Origin: Hydrogenophaga sp. IBVHS2
GTDB lineage: Bacteria > Pseudomonadota > Gammaproteobacteria > Burkholderiales > Burkholderiaceae_C
DNA: 64,000 nucleotides
NCBI RefSeq assembly: GCF_002127215.1
Contig: NZ_NFUT01000001.1
Coordinates: 434,001 to 498,000, forward strand
Direction: 5' to 3'
Shown: positions 20,338-29,432 of the stretch, piece after piece
Layout of the letters: each line of letters begins with the position of its first letter
How positions within the stretch are numbered: position 1 is the first letter of the stretch
The notes under the pieces: model-generated
Told to the model about the DNA's origin: nothing
What the model saw: only the letters and a program-made list of their open reading frames with translations
Databases searched by the model: none
Translations under genes and position numbers: made by a program

Positions 20338-21738
20338 ATGAAAACGTCCCTGTCTGCTTTTGCCCTGGTCCTGGTGTGCGGGGGCGGGCATGCCGCCCCC
20401 GCAACGGTGTCCGAACCTGCCAATGCGTCGCTGACCTCGCTGCCGGCCGTCCAGCTCGGTGGCTGGCAGATCGGCCCGCAGTCCACCCGGTACAGCTCGC
20501 AGGACACCGATCACCGTATCGATGCCCGCCTGATCCACTCCTCCCGCTACCGCCAGCAGTTCGGGCTGGATGCGGGCTGGCTGGTCACGGACCAGTGGGC
20601 GCTGGGCCTGAACCTGGCCGCTGGCCGCACCGGTGATTTCCGCGATCTGGTGGGCAATCTGGTCTACACCCCGGTGCCCGGATGGCACGGACGCCTGTCC
20701 CTGGGCCGTCTGCAGAGCACCGATCCCTATGCCTTTGCCTCGGGCACCGCCGAGGCGCGGGTGCGCCAGGACGCCTGGCTGGCCGGACTGGTGCGGGCGT
20801 CGCCCGACGCCGGGCCCCTGGGTGATCTGCGGTGGGCGGTCTATGGCGCGCGAGCACATGTGCCCACGCTCGCACCGGTGGTCATCCAGGGCCAGGCCGG
20901 CAACCTGCTGCAGGCAAGCAGCGATCCGCGCCGGCTCTCGGCCGGGCAGCTGCTGGGCGCCGACATGGGGGTGGGGTGGCATCCGTGGGCCACCACCCGC
21001 CTCGACCTGGCGCTGGGCGGCGAGCGCACGCGCTACCCCATGGCCGACGGGTCGCAGATCGCCACCACCCGGCTGGTCAGCCGCGCTGGCTGGCAGCAGG
21101 ACCTCGATGCCTGCCGGCGCATCGGACTGAGCCTGGCATCGACGGCGGCCAGCACCTCGGGCGGCATCAGCTGGGACACCGGTCGATGGACGCTGGGTGT
21201 TTCGCGCACGCTGCATGCGGCATCGGCGGCCGACACCCGGCTGTCCCTGGCCTGGCGGCTGCCGCTGGACGGGGAGGTCGGGCCTGCGACCTCGGGCAGC
21301 CGCTGTGCGCTGCCGCCCTTGCGCGGCAGCAACGCCCTGTCGCGCCTGCAGCTGGTGTCGCAACGGCCGGTGCAGCTGCCGCAGGCGGTGCTGGCCCGGG
21401 TGGACCGCAGCCTGCAGCCGCAGGCGCTGGCCTCCATCGACACCTCGCTGGTGGCGCCCGGTTACGGGATTGCCATCGTGGGCGGGCAGCTGGTCTTCAC
21501 GCTGGAGCGGCCGGCCCAGGGGCTGGTGGAGATCCGCACCCTGGAGAACGGTGCCACCGTGCCCAACGTGGGCGTGAATGGCCAGCCCTTCCTGTTGCTG
21601 GCTGGCGACCGGGTCACCATCCCGCTGGACAACGTCCCCAGCCCGGGACCGGGCCAGCAGCTCACCTACGAGGCGGACTTTGCCTCGGTGGCGCCGGTCA
21701 TCGTCATGCGCATCAGTTTCACCGTGAAGGGGCGTTGA
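20338..21738 (+). CDS. exported protein with predicted beta-barrel and C-terminal Ig-like segment
   Basis: I do not recognise this 466-residue protein. It has a Sec signal (MKTSLSAFALVLVCGGGHA). From about residue 60 to 340 it shows many short alternating polar/hydrophobic strands with aromatic ends (for example WLVTDQWALGLNLAAGR and WHGRLSLGRLQ), as in outer-membrane barrels. The last 100 residues (LVAPGYGIAIVGGQLVFTLE onward) look like a separate beta-sandwich. I use the ATG at 20338, before the signal peptide. It is 3 bp upstream of the Ig-repeat gene, so the two form an operon. The 172-bp upstream gap contains a CCCGG/CCGGG hairpin (20290-20302). Confidence 0.7.
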   Translation: MKTSLSAFALVLVCGGGHAAPATVSEPANASLTSLPAVQLGGWQIGPQSTRYSSQDTDHRIDARLIHSSRYRQQFGLDAGWLVTDQWALGLNLAAGRTGDFRDLVGNLVYTPVPGWHGRLSLGRLQSTDPYAFASGTAEARVRQDAWLAGLVRASPDAGPLGDLRWAVYGARAHVPTLAPVVIQGQAGNLLQASSDPRRLSAGQLLGADMGVGWHPWATTRLDLALGGERTRYPMADGSQIATTRLVSRAGWQQDLDACRRIGLSLASTAASTSGGISWDTGRWTLGVSRTLHAASAADTRLSLAWRLPLDGEVGPATSGSRCALPPLRGSNALSRLQLVSQRPVQLPQAVLARVDRSLQPQALASIDTSLVAPGYGIAIVGGQLVFTLERPAQGLVEIRTLENGATVPNVGVNGQPFLLLAGDRVTIPLDNVPSPGPGQQLTYEADFASVAPVIVMRISFTVKGR

Positions 21739-21741
21739 TCC

Positions 21742-23322
21742 ATGTTCACCCATCGAATCGCAGGCGCCGTCCGCAGGGCGTTGCACGGCCTGGTCGGCTG
21801 GTCGGCGTTGCTGCTGGCCGGTACCTTTGCAGGGCCGGGTCTGGCTCAGGTGCAGGTGGTCGGCGGCAGTGCCGGCAGCGTGCCGCAGATCGCTTTCCGG
21901 CAGCCCGAGATCTCACGGGTCTGGAATGCCGGCAGCTTCGTCCAGCTGGCTTCGGTGGCCGGCAGCAAAGGGGCCGTCAGCTACAGCAGCAGCGATACGA
22001 CCGTGGCCACGGTGCATGCGGTCACGGGTCTGGTCACGCCGCTGCGTCAGGGGCAGGCCACCATCACCGCGGTGCAGGCAGCACAAGGTTTTTTCCCGAG
22101 CGCACAGGCCCGCTACACGCTGCGTCTGAACGCGGCTGCGGCGGTGCTGCAACCCTGGAGCCTGCCGCCGGTGTCGCTGGTCTCGGGGCCGGTGCCGCTG
22201 ACCCCGCCCGGGTCGAACAGCCCGGGCAGCTTCAGCTTCAGCAGCAGCGACCCTGCCGTGGCCAGCATCGTCGGCAGTCAGCTCACGGTGCATCGCAGCG
22301 GCGAGGCGGTCATCACCGCCACCCAGGCGGCCACCGACAACTACAGCGCGGCCAGCACCACGGCCCGGCTGCTGGTGAACCTGCAGGCACCCACCCTGGG
22401 TGCGTTGCAGCTGCCGGTCGATCTGGTGCATGGCGGTCCGCCCCGCACGCTGGTGGCCCCGGTCAGCGACAGCCCGGCCGCATTCAGTTATGCCAGCAGC
22501 AATCCGCAGGTGGTGCAGGTGTCGGGCAACCAGCTGCAGGTGGTGGGGGCGGGTGTGGCCGTCATCACGGCCACCCAGCCGGCCCAGGGCGCCTACGCCG
22601 GGGGCAGCGTGAGCGCCTCGCTGACGGTGGCCAAGTCAACGCCGGTCCTGAACACGCCCACCTCGGCAGCCATGCTGGAGGGCCGCTGGCAAAACGCCGA
22701 CTGGCCGGTGTTCTTCGGCATCACCTACGCCGCCATGGGGGTGGCGGGTGGGTCGTGGTCGGTGGTGGACGGTGACCGGGTGCAGTCCGTGGTCACCAAC
22801 CTGGAAGGAAACCTGCTGGTGCGCGCCAGCAGTCCAGGGCCATTCACCCTGCGCTACACCGTGCCTGAGACGGCCAACACCCTGCAGGTGTCGCGTGATG
22901 TGCCGTTCCTGGCCTATGCCAATTCGCCGTTCGAGCTGCTGGACGTGGCCGCCATCCGGCCCGATGCCCTGCCCGATGGCACCGTCATCGGATCGGTCAC
23001 CGGGGTGTCGGTCAACCCCTTGTCCACGACGGTCAGCCTCCAGGTGTGCATCGACCGGAGCACCACCTACCGCTTCCGGTTTGCCGTGCCTCGGGATGAG
23101 GCCTTCGGTGTGGGCTGGACCGATCCGGTGGCCACGCCGCTCACGCCGTCGGGGGGCGAGGTGTCGGTGGACATGGCGCTGGGTGGCAACCCGGGCGACC
23201 TGGCCACTCCGCGCAACCTTCGGGTGCGTCAGCTCGGCAGCGCCGATGGCGTGTACCGCGACGTGACCCGTTCGGTCACGCTGCAGGTCACGCCGATCCT
23301 GTGTCCGAGCTCGCCGGTCTGA
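21742..23322 (+). CDS. secreted protein with three bacterial Ig-like repeats
   Basis: This 526-residue protein has a long basic signal peptide cleaved near GLAQ (residue 36). Three repeats of about 80 residues follow, at about 50-130, 136-213 and 217-297. Each has an (S/A)S(S/N)-rich strand such as YSSSDTTVATV, a conserved (V/I)ITATQ or ITAVQ strand and a Tyr- or Phe-containing end, as in BIG_2 domains. Residues 300-526 form an unrecognised beta-rich domain with two Cys residues (LQVCIDRS and ILCPSS) that could be disulfide-linked. It probably acts outside the cell or at the surface with the preceding barrel-like protein. Confidence 0.75.
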   Translation: MFTHRIAGAVRRALHGLVGWSALLLAGTFAGPGLAQVQVVGGSAGSVPQIAFRQPEISRVWNAGSFVQLASVAGSKGAVSYSSSDTTVATVHAVTGLVTPLRQGQATITAVQAAQGFFPSAQARYTLRLNAAAAVLQPWSLPPVSLVSGPVPLTPPGSNSPGSFSFSSSDPAVASIVGSQLTVHRSGEAVITATQAATDNYSAASTTARLLVNLQAPTLGALQLPVDLVHGGPPRTLVAPVSDSPAAFSYASSNPQVVQVSGNQLQVVGAGVAVITATQPAQGAYAGGSVSASLTVAKSTPVLNTPTSAAMLEGRWQNADWPVFFGITYAAMGVAGGSWSVVDGDRVQSVVTNLEGNLLVRASSPGPFTLRYTVPETANTLQVSRDVPFLAYANSPFELLDVAAIRPDALPDGTVIGSVTGVSVNPLSTTVSLQVCIDRSTTYRFRFAVPRDEAFGVGWTDPVATPLTPSGGEVSVDMALGGNPGDLATPRNLRVRQLGSADGVYRDVTRSVTLQVTPILCPSSPV

Positions 23323-24906
23323 TCAGGCCGGGATGGCGGCGCGGCGCTCCAGGCGGAAGATGCGAACCGCCTCGTTCATCACCTGGGCCTGTGCCTGCAG
23401 CGAGCTCGCCGCCGCGGCGAGTTCCTCGACCATGGCCGAGTTCTGCTGGGTGACGGAGTCGAGCTGGCCCACGGCCTGGTTGATCTGGGCAATCCCCATC
23501 GACTGCTCGTTGGTGGCGTTGGTGATGTCCCCGATGAGTCCGTTCACCTGCTCGACCGCCTTGACCACGTTGCCCATGGTCTGACCGGCGTTGTGCACCA
23601 GCTGGCTGCCCTGGGCCACCTTGCTGGACGACTCGTCGATCAGCACCTTGATTTCCTTGGCGGCCGACAGCGTGCGCTGCGCGAGGTTGCGCACCTCGCC
23701 GGCCACCACCGCAAACCCGCGGCCCTGTTCGCCGGCCCGGGCGGCTTCCACCGCTGCGTTGAGCGCCAGGATGTTGGTCTGGAACGAGATGCCGTCAATC
23801 ACCTGGATGATCTCGCCGATGCGGGCAGACGACTTGCTGATGTCGTCCATGGTGCTGACCACCTGGCCCATGGCCATGTTGCCTTCGCGGGCCACCAGGG
23901 CGGCCTTCTCGGACAGCACGGCGGCTTCGCGCGACGAGTTGGCGCTCTGGGCCACGGTGCTGGTGAGCTCTTCCATCGAGGCAGCGGTCTCTTCCAGGCT
24001 GCTGGCCTGGGCCTCGGTGCGCGACGACAGGTCCTGGTTGCCGCTGGCGATCTCGTTGGAGGCCACCTGCACGCCCTCGACCTCGTGGCGCACATCGGAC
24101 ACCACGGCCTGCAGGTTCACGTTGAGCTGGTTGAGCGCCTTCGCCAGTTCACCGAACTCACCGGCGGTGGCGCCCTTGAAGCGGGCCGACAGGTCACCGG
24201 CGGCCATGGTGTTGGCAAAGCGGATGGCGTCGTTCAGGGGGGCGATGAGCTGGCGGCGCAGCACCAGGGCCCCGGTGGCTGCAATCGCCAGCAGGACGGT
24301 CGCTGCGGCCGCATGCACCGCCATGCCGTGGGGGGCCGCCAGTTCGCCCACCACCAGGCCGGCGGCGGCCAGGCCCACCGACATCAGCGCGATGCGCCGA
24401 CCCAGGGTGAGCCTGAGCGCACGGCGCAGGGTGCCGGCCAGTCCGCTGCGCACCAGCTGGCCCTTGTGCAGGCCCAGCGTCTGGCGGCCGGCGTCGCGCT
24501 CGGCGCGCATCTGGGCATAGAGGGCCTCGGCCGCCTGCACCTGCTCGCGGGACGGTTTGGTGCGCACCGACATGTAGCCCACCGCCTGGCCGTTTTCCAT
24601 GATGGGTGTGGCATTGGCCACCACCCAGTAGTGGTCGCCGTTCTTGCGCCGGTTCTTCACCAGCGCCGACCAGGGTTGTCCGCCCTTGAGCGTCTCCCAC
24701 ATGTCCCGGAAGGCTTCCTGCGGCATGTCGGGGTGGCGCACGAGGTTGTGCGGCTGACCGATCAGTTCGTCCTTGTCGTAACCGCTGACCGCAATGAAGG
24801 CCGGGTTGCAGTAGGTGATGTGGCTCTGCAGGTCCGTGGTGGAGACCAGCGTCACTCCATCGGGAATGACGAATTCGTTGTGGGTGACGGGCAGATTGGT
24901 GCGCAT
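23323..24906 (-). CDS. PAS-domain methyl-accepting chemotaxis protein (Aer-like)
   Basis: This 527-residue chemoreceptor has an N-terminal cytoplasmic PAS domain (about 1-120, with [20 protein letters not shown] and [17 protein letters not shown]). A membrane hairpin follows at about 165-215 ([18 protein letters not shown] and [14 protein letters not shown]), then HAMP and a signalling domain. The tip is [20 protein letters not shown]. No C-terminal NWETF-like pentapeptide is present (it ends RRAAIPA), so methylation probably relies on other receptors. This layout matches redox/energy sensors of the Aer type. Its stop codon abuts that of the Ig-repeat gene. Confidence 0.92.
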   Translation of the reverse strand: MRTNLPVTHNEFVIPDGVTLVSTTDLQSHITYCNPAFIAVSGYDKDELIGQPHNLVRHPDMPQEAFRDMWETLKGGQPWSALVKNRRKNGDHYWVVANATPIMENGQAVGYMSVRTKPSREQVQAAEALYAQMRAERDAGRQTLGLHKGQLVRSGLAGTLRRALRLTLGRRIALMSVGLAAAGLVVGELAAPHGMAVHAAAATVLLAIAATGALVLRRQLIAPLNDAIRFANTMAAGDLSARFKGATAGEFGELAKALNQLNVNLQAVVSDVRHEVEGVQVASNEIASGNQDLSSRTEAQASSLEETAASMEELTSTVAQSANSSREAAVLSEKAALVAREGNMAMGQVVSTMDDISKSSARIGEIIQVIDGISFQTNILALNAAVEAARAGEQGRGFAVVAGEVRNLAQRTLSAAKEIKVLIDESSSKVAQGSQLVHNAGQTMGNVVKAVEQVNGLIGDITNATNEQSMGIAQINQAVGQLDSVTQQNSAMVEELAAAASSLQAQAQVMNEAVRIFRLERRAAIPA

Positions 24907-25000
24907 GGGGCCTCGCTCGGTGCAGGACTGGAATCGGTTCCCGCCGGGGATCTCGGATCGGGTGAAGTGCAGTCTAGGGACCGCACTCCGCGCCGATGGG

Positions 25001-25032
25001 CCGATATCACGGGCGATTGCCGGTCATATCGG
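25001..25032. promoter_or_regulatory. inverted repeat upstream of the chemoreceptor gene
   Basis: CCGATATCAC (25001-25010) and GTCATATCGG (25023-25032) form a 9-of-10-match inverted repeat with a 12-base spacer. The half-site centres are about two helical turns apart, as expected for a dimeric regulator. It lies 95-126 bp upstream of the chemoreceptor ATG and just beyond the 3' end of the copper cluster. The structure is seen directly; the regulator is unknown. Confidence 0.45.
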
Positions 25033-25108
25033 GAGGCTTGGCACCGCGCTTGAGGCTTTTGTGTCAAAAAATGACGACGTTTGTATTTGTCCTGGACAGA
25101 TTGACGCT

Positions 25109-25468
25109 TCAGCGCAGCGGCTCTATACGCAAAACGGTGTACGTGCCGTTGATGCGGTCGGCGGTGAAACGCACCTTGTCGCCGGCCTTGATGCCGTCCA
25201 GCACGCCCGGCTGCTGGGTCTGGAACACCATGGTCATGGGCGGCATGTCGAGGTTGCGGATGTCGCCGTGCCGCAGGGTGACCGCGCCCGCGCCGGCGTC
25301 GACCCGGCGCACTTCGGCCTCGGCCCAGGGCAGGGCGTCGGGCGCGGTGGCGGGGGACGCGGGTGCCGCAGCTGCCGAGGGCGTGCTGCCATGGGAATGG
25401 CCGCTGTGCTGGGCATGGACGAGGGAGAGGGCGCTGCCCAGCAGCGCCGCGGTGAGGAGGTGTTTCAT
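25109..25468 (-). CDS. CusF-like periplasmic copper-binding protein
   Basis: This 119-residue protein has a Sec signal (MKHLLTAALLGSALSLVHA), a His-rich start to the mature chain (HSGHSHG) and a C-terminal CusF_Ec small beta-barrel. The metal site reads HGDIRNLDMPPMTMVF. The His and the two Met of MTM match E. coli CusF, but Met occupies the place of its Trp44. It probably carries Cu(I), or Ag(I), in the periplasm. It is the last gene of the leftward copper cluster, 24 bp after the DUF411 gene. Confidence 0.88.
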   Translation of the reverse strand: MKHLLTAALLGSALSLVHAQHSGHSHGSTPSAAAAPASPATAPDALPWAEAEVRRVDAGAGAVTLRHGDIRNLDMPPMTMVFQTQQPGVLDGIKAGDKVRFTADRINGTYTVLRIEPLR

Positions 25469-25492
25469 GGTTGAACTCCGTGCCGCAGCCGG

Positions 25493-25993
25493 TCAGCTGC
25501 GGAAATACGACTGGTACACGCGCGAGCTGCCGTCCTTGAGGACCAGCACCACGTCGTAGGGGTCGCGCCGGTCGCCATAGACCGGCCCGTCCATGCCGGG
25601 GCTGCCCACCGGCATGCCGGGCACGGCCAGGCCCAGGGCGTCGGGCTTCTCGGTCAGCAGGCGGCGGATCTCGCGGGCGTTCACATGCCCTTCGATCACA
25701 TAGCCGCCCACCAGACCGGTGTGGCAGGAGCCGTAGCGGTCGGGCAGGCCCAGACGGCGGCGCACCGCGGTGTTGCCGGTGTCGAACACCTGCACCACGA
25801 AGCCGTCGGCCTTGAGGTAATCGACCCAGTCCTGGCAGCAGCCGCAGTTCGGGTCTTTCCAGACCTGCAGCACCGGCAGGGCGCTCGGGGACTTCTGCGC
25901 CATGGCCGCACCCGCCAGGCCGGCCAGGGGCAGGGCGGTGGCGGCGCGCAGCAGGCGGCGGCGGGAGAGCAGCGGAGTGGAAGCGAGGGTCAT
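25493..25993 (-). CDS. DUF411 metal-binding protein with Tat-type signal
   Basis: This 166-residue protein has a twin-arginine-like leader (LSRRRLLRAATALPLAGL). The DUF411 core follows: VWKDPNCGCCQDWVDYLKAD, with a CxCC-type metal/thiol motif near residue 50, then GSCHTGLVGGYVIEGHV and IRRLLTEKPDALGLAVPGMP. The family commonly lies in copper or silver resistance clusters and is thought to bind metal in the periplasm. AAGGA precedes the ATG, which starts 4 bp after the cupredoxin stop, implying co-translation. Confidence 0.88.
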   Translation of the reverse strand: MTLASTPLLSRRRLLRAATALPLAGLAGAAMAQKSPSALPVLQVWKDPNCGCCQDWVDYLKADGFVVQVFDTGNTAVRRRLGLPDRYGSCHTGLVGGYVIEGHVNAREIRRLLTEKPDALGLAVPGMPVGSPGMDGPVYGDRRDPYDVVLVLKDGSSRVYQSYFRS

Positions 25994-25997
25994 GGGG

Positions 25998-26516
25998 TCA
26001 TCCTTGGGCAGGTTTCACACGGAGGGTGCCGCGCATGCCGGCCTCGAAATGGCCGGCGATCAGGCATGCGAATCCGAATTCGCCGGCCCGGTTGAAGTTC
26101 CACACGATGTCGCCCGTCTTCCCCGGCGGCACATGGGCCATGTAGGGCTCGTCGTGCGCCATGCCGGGAAACCGCTTCATGAGCTCGGCATGGGCCTGCA
26201 GCTCTTCCTCGGTGCCGATCACGATTTCGTGCATCACCGCGCCGGCGTTCACGGCGCGCAGGCGCAGCGTCTCGCCCTGGCGGATGTCCAGGTGCGACGG
26301 GGTGAGCTTCATGTCGTCGCTCATGCGGATGGTGATGGTGCGGCGGACCTTGCGCGGGTCGCCGGCGATGCCCCAGGGCTTCTGCTCCGGCGGCAGGCTG
26401 GAGGCCTTGGGCTGGCCGTGGCTGTCGCCATGCGCCAGCACCAGGCCCGGCCAGGTCAGGGTGATCAGGCCGGCCACGAGGCCGGTCTGGGCGGTTCGTC
26501 GGTTCGGGTTTGTCAT
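25998..26516 (-). CDS. periplasmic cupredoxin
   Basis: This 172-residue exported protein has a signal peptide ending near LVLAHG and a plastocyanin/azurin-like domain. The type 1 copper ligands can be read as His in GAVMHEIVIG, then Cys, His and Met in FACLIAGHFEAGMRG, the usual Cx4Hx4M spacing. Several Met residues (FPGMAHDEPYMAHV) may add Cu(I) sites. It lies between the multicopper oxidase and DUF411 genes with gaps of 4-8 bp, and could exchange electrons or copper with the oxidase. Confidence 0.9.
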   Translation of the reverse strand: MTNPNRRTAQTGLVAGLITLTWPGLVLAHGDSHGQPKASSLPPEQKPWGIAGDPRKVRRTITIRMSDDMKLTPSHLDIRQGETLRLRAVNAGAVMHEIVIGTEEELQAHAELMKRFPGMAHDEPYMAHVPPGKTGDIVWNFNRAGEFGFACLIAGHFEAGMRGTLRVKPAQG

Positions 26517-26524
26517 GGGCGTGT

Positions 26525-27958
26525 TCAGTGGGAATGGCCGGAGCCGGGTTTGCGGGCCGTACCCTCAAGGGTACCTTGGCGTGGTGGGGCAGATGGAGCA
26601 GGGCGCGACGCGGCGGGGGCCTGGCCCACCTCGACCGGACGGGCCTGGGTGCCCGGCGGCATGGCGTAGACACCGGGGTCGCGGTAGTCGTTGGCGCCCA
26701 GGCCGGCGCGCACCTTCAGGGTGGTGAACATGCCGCCCATCTCGATGGGGCCGTACGGCCCGCTGCCGGTCATCATGGGGAAGGTGTTGGCCGGCAGCTC
26801 CATCTGCATCTCGCCCATGTCGGCCATGCCACGTTCCCCCATGACCATGTAGTCGGGGTTGGCGCGCTGCAGCGGCTTGACCAGGCCCTTGTGGTCGGTG
26901 CCGATCATGGTCGGCACGCCATGGCCCATGGCGCCCATGGTGTGGTGGCTCTTGTGGCAGTGCATGGCCCAGTCGCCCGGCTCGTCGGCGATGAATTCGA
27001 GCTGGCGCATCTGGCCCACGGCGATGTCGGTGGTCACCTCGGGCCAGCGGGCGCTCCGGGGGACCGGGCCGCCGTCGGTGCCGGCCACCTCGAACTCGAT
27101 GCCGTGGATGTGGATCGGGTGGTTGGTCATGGTCAGGTTGCCCACCCGCACGCGCACCCGGTCACCCAGGCGGGCCACCAGGGGCGTGATGCCCGGGAAC
27201 ACCCGGCTGTTCCAGGCCCAGATGTTCTGCTCGAGCATGGTGTTGACCTGCGGCGTCATGCTGCCGGGCTGCACGTCGAAGGCGTTGAGCAGGAAGCAGT
27301 AATCGCGCTGCACCGGATCGATGTGCGGGTGCCGTCCCTTGGGGTGCGTCACCCAGAAGCCCATCATGCCCATGGCCATCTGCACCATCTCGTCGGCATG
27401 CGGGTGGTACATGAAGGTGCCGGGGCGCCTGGCCTCGAACTCGTAGACGAAGGTCTTGCCCACCGGAATCTGCGGCTGGTTCAGGCCACCCACACCGTCC
27501 ATGCCGTTGGGCAGACGCTGGCCGTGCCAGTGGATGGTGGTGTGTTCGGGCAGGCGGTTGGTCACGAAGATGCGGACCCGGTCGCCCTCGACCACTTCGA
27601 TGGTCGGGCCCGGGCTCTGGCCGTTGTAGCCCCACATGTTGACCAGGAAGCCGGGCGCCATCTCGCGCACCACCGGTTCGGCCACCAGATGGAATTCCTT
27701 GACGCCGTTGTTCATGCGCCAGGGCAGGGTCCAGCCGTTGAGCGTGACCACCGGGTTGTAGGGGCGGCCGGCCCCGGTGACGCCGGGTGGCGTCCAGGGG
27801 CCGGCGGTGTCGGCCGAGGTCTGTTGCGGGGCTTCGGGCAGGGCCGCCAGGGCCACGCGGCTGACGCTGGCAGCGGCCACGGCCGTGGCCGCGGTGGTGA
27901 CGGCGCCGGTCAGCCATTGGCGCCGGCTGGTCGACGAGGGGGAGGGAGCGTGCTTCAT
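26525..27958 (-). CDS. multicopper oxidase (copper resistance type)
   Basis: This 477-residue oxidase carries a Tat signal (SRRQWLTGAVTTAATA) for export of the folded enzyme. Copper motifs are TIHWHGQRLPNGMDG, FMYHPHADEM, NHPIHIHGIEF and AMHCHKSHHTMGAMGHG, covering the type 1 and trinuclear sites. Met-rich segments near 215-235 and in the last third fit cuprous oxidase activity. The C-terminus ends in a Pro/Ala-rich tail and GHSH. It starts 1 bp after the TolC-like stop. I infer oxidation of Cu(I) to Cu(II) in the periplasm, analogous to CopA/PcoA. Confidence 0.92.
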   Translation of the reverse strand: MKHAPSPSSTSRRQWLTGAVTTAATAVAAASVSRVALAALPEAPQQTSADTAGPWTPPGVTGAGRPYNPVVTLNGWTLPWRMNNGVKEFHLVAEPVVREMAPGFLVNMWGYNGQSPGPTIEVVEGDRVRIFVTNRLPEHTTIHWHGQRLPNGMDGVGGLNQPQIPVGKTFVYEFEARRPGTFMYHPHADEMVQMAMGMMGFWVTHPKGRHPHIDPVQRDYCFLLNAFDVQPGSMTPQVNTMLEQNIWAWNSRVFPGITPLVARLGDRVRVRVGNLTMTNHPIHIHGIEFEVAGTDGGPVPRSARWPEVTTDIAVGQMRQLEFIADEPGDWAMHCHKSHHTMGAMGHGVPTMIGTDHKGLVKPLQRANPDYMVMGERGMADMGEMQMELPANTFPMMTGSGPYGPIEMGGMFTTLKVRAGLGANDYRDPGVYAMPPGTQARPVEVGQAPAASRPAPSAPPRQGTLEGTARKPGSGHSH

Positions 27959-27959
27959 G

Positions 27960-29336
27960 TCAGTGTCCTGGAGCGGCTGCGCCGGTGTTGCCGGCGGGGG
28001 CGTTGTCGGGGTTGATGCCCACGGCGGAGGCGGGCGCACCGGCCAGCAGGGCCTGGCCGTCGGCCAGGGCCCGCCAGTACGCCGCGCGGGCCTGTTGGGC
28101 GGTGTCCAGCGCGGCGATGCGCTCGCGCGCGCTGGCCAGCAGGTCCCAGGTGCTCTGCAGCATGCCGTTGTAGCGCAGCAGGTTTTCCTGATCGAGCGCC
28201 GTCTGCAGCTGCAGCAGCCCGTCGCTGGCCTGACGCGCTGCGGCGTGCCGCGCGGCGATCTGTTGCCAGGCCAGGCGGGCCGCAGAGCGGCGTTCAGCGG
28301 CGTGTGCCAGCAGCCGTGCCTGGCCGTGCAGCGCGCGCTCGGCGGCGGCGTCGCCCGTGCGTTCCAGGGCCTCGATGTGGGGCGGCCCAGCCTGGCCGGA
28401 CCGGGTCAGCGCCTGGTCCATCCGGGCCTGCAACAGCGCTTCCCGGGCGGGGTCGGATGCACGCCGGTCGCGTTCCACGTCGGTGCGCATGAGGGCGAGT
28501 TCGGGATCGGCCTGCAGGGCCAGCGCTTCGATGCGCTCGGCCTGGGCACCGGCATCCGGCCAGATCGCTTCGGGCAGCGGCGGCAGTTCCTGCGGCAGCC
28601 GGGCGGCCAGCGCCACCGCGTCCTGGCCTTGCCACAGCCCCAGGCGCACGGCCAGCGCCTCCACGGCGGCGCGTTCGGCCAGCCGGGCCGACACCAGCGC
28701 CTGCCAGGCGTTCGATTCACCCAGCTGCTCCCGCATCTGGCGGGCCTGGCTCCAGTTGCCGGCCACCACCATGCGTCGGCCCAGTTCGGCACCGGTGCGG
28801 GTGATGTCGTGGGCCTGGGCCATCAGGCGGGCCCGGGTGCGGGCCGCGACTGCATCGATCCAGGCCTTGCGGACCGCCTGCACATGGCGGGCCCAGGCCG
28901 CCTGCACGGCGGCCCGTTCGCGGGCATTCATTTCCGCGCGGGTGAACAGGTCGGGTTGGTGCCGCAGCGATGCCGTCACCGCTGCTTCCAGGGTCAGCGG
29001 ATCGGTGATTGGGGCTTCCCTGGGCGGCGCAGAAGGATCGGGCCGGGCCTGTTCCCAGCGCAGCAGATCGATGTGGCCGCGTGCGAAGCCGGCCACCTGC
29101 TCGTTGACGCGCTGCCACTGGGCCCGGGCGGCCGCAGCGCCGTCGGGCAAGGCGGGGACCTGGGCCGAGGGTTCGGCCGGCAGGACCGGCCAGGCCGGAG
29201 GCGGCGCAGGCCGGGCGGGATCGGCGGCGGCCAGCCCGCCCTGAGCAGGGGTGATGGCGGCAGCCGGGGACAGGGCGCAGGCGGCCGCCATGGCCAGCGC
29301 CAGGCAGGCCGGCCGGGGCCGACGGAATGGGGTCAT
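27960..29336 (-). CDS. TolC-family outer membrane protein of the copper cluster
   Basis: This 458-residue exported protein has a signal peptide (LALAMAAACALSPAAA) and long amphipathic helices rich in Ala, Arg, Gln and Glu, as in TolC/CusC proteins. Examples are AAVQAAWARHVQAVRKAWID and RMVVAGNWSQARQMREQL, which echo the TolC helical repeat. AGGAG lies upstream of the ATG. No RND pump or membrane-fusion partner is encoded nearby, so it may work with pumps encoded elsewhere or take the place of CopB/PcoB beside the oxidase. Confidence 0.85.
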   Translation of the reverse strand: MTPFRRPRPACLALAMAAACALSPAAAITPAQGGLAAADPARPAPPPAWPVLPAEPSAQVPALPDGAAAARAQWQRVNEQVAGFARGHIDLLRWEQARPDPSAPPREAPITDPLTLEAAVTASLRHQPDLFTRAEMNARERAAVQAAWARHVQAVRKAWIDAVAARTRARLMAQAHDITRTGAELGRRMVVAGNWSQARQMREQLGESNAWQALVSARLAERAAVEALAVRLGLWQGQDAVALAARLPQELPPLPEAIWPDAGAQAERIEALALQADPELALMRTDVERDRRASDPAREALLQARMDQALTRSGQAGPPHIEALERTGDAAAERALHGQARLLAHAAERRSAARLAWQQIAARHAAARQASDGLLQLQTALDQENLLRYNGMLQSTWDLLASARERIAALDTAQQARAAYWRALADGQALLAGAPASAVGINPDNAPAGNTGAAAPGH

Positions 29337-29432
29337 GGGTCATCTCCTGACAGACTGAACGGGGGCCGTGCGGGTGCCATGCGGCGCCTTGCAGCGCCGG
29401 CTCAGGCCCTCGCCCGGCAGGGCGGGTTCAGG

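Noticed and set aside
25000-25007. GCCGATAT as a flagellar sigma-28 -10 element
   Set aside because: It points away from the chemoreceptor gene and has no TAAA-type -35 at the right distance. It is better explained as an arm of the inverted repeat.
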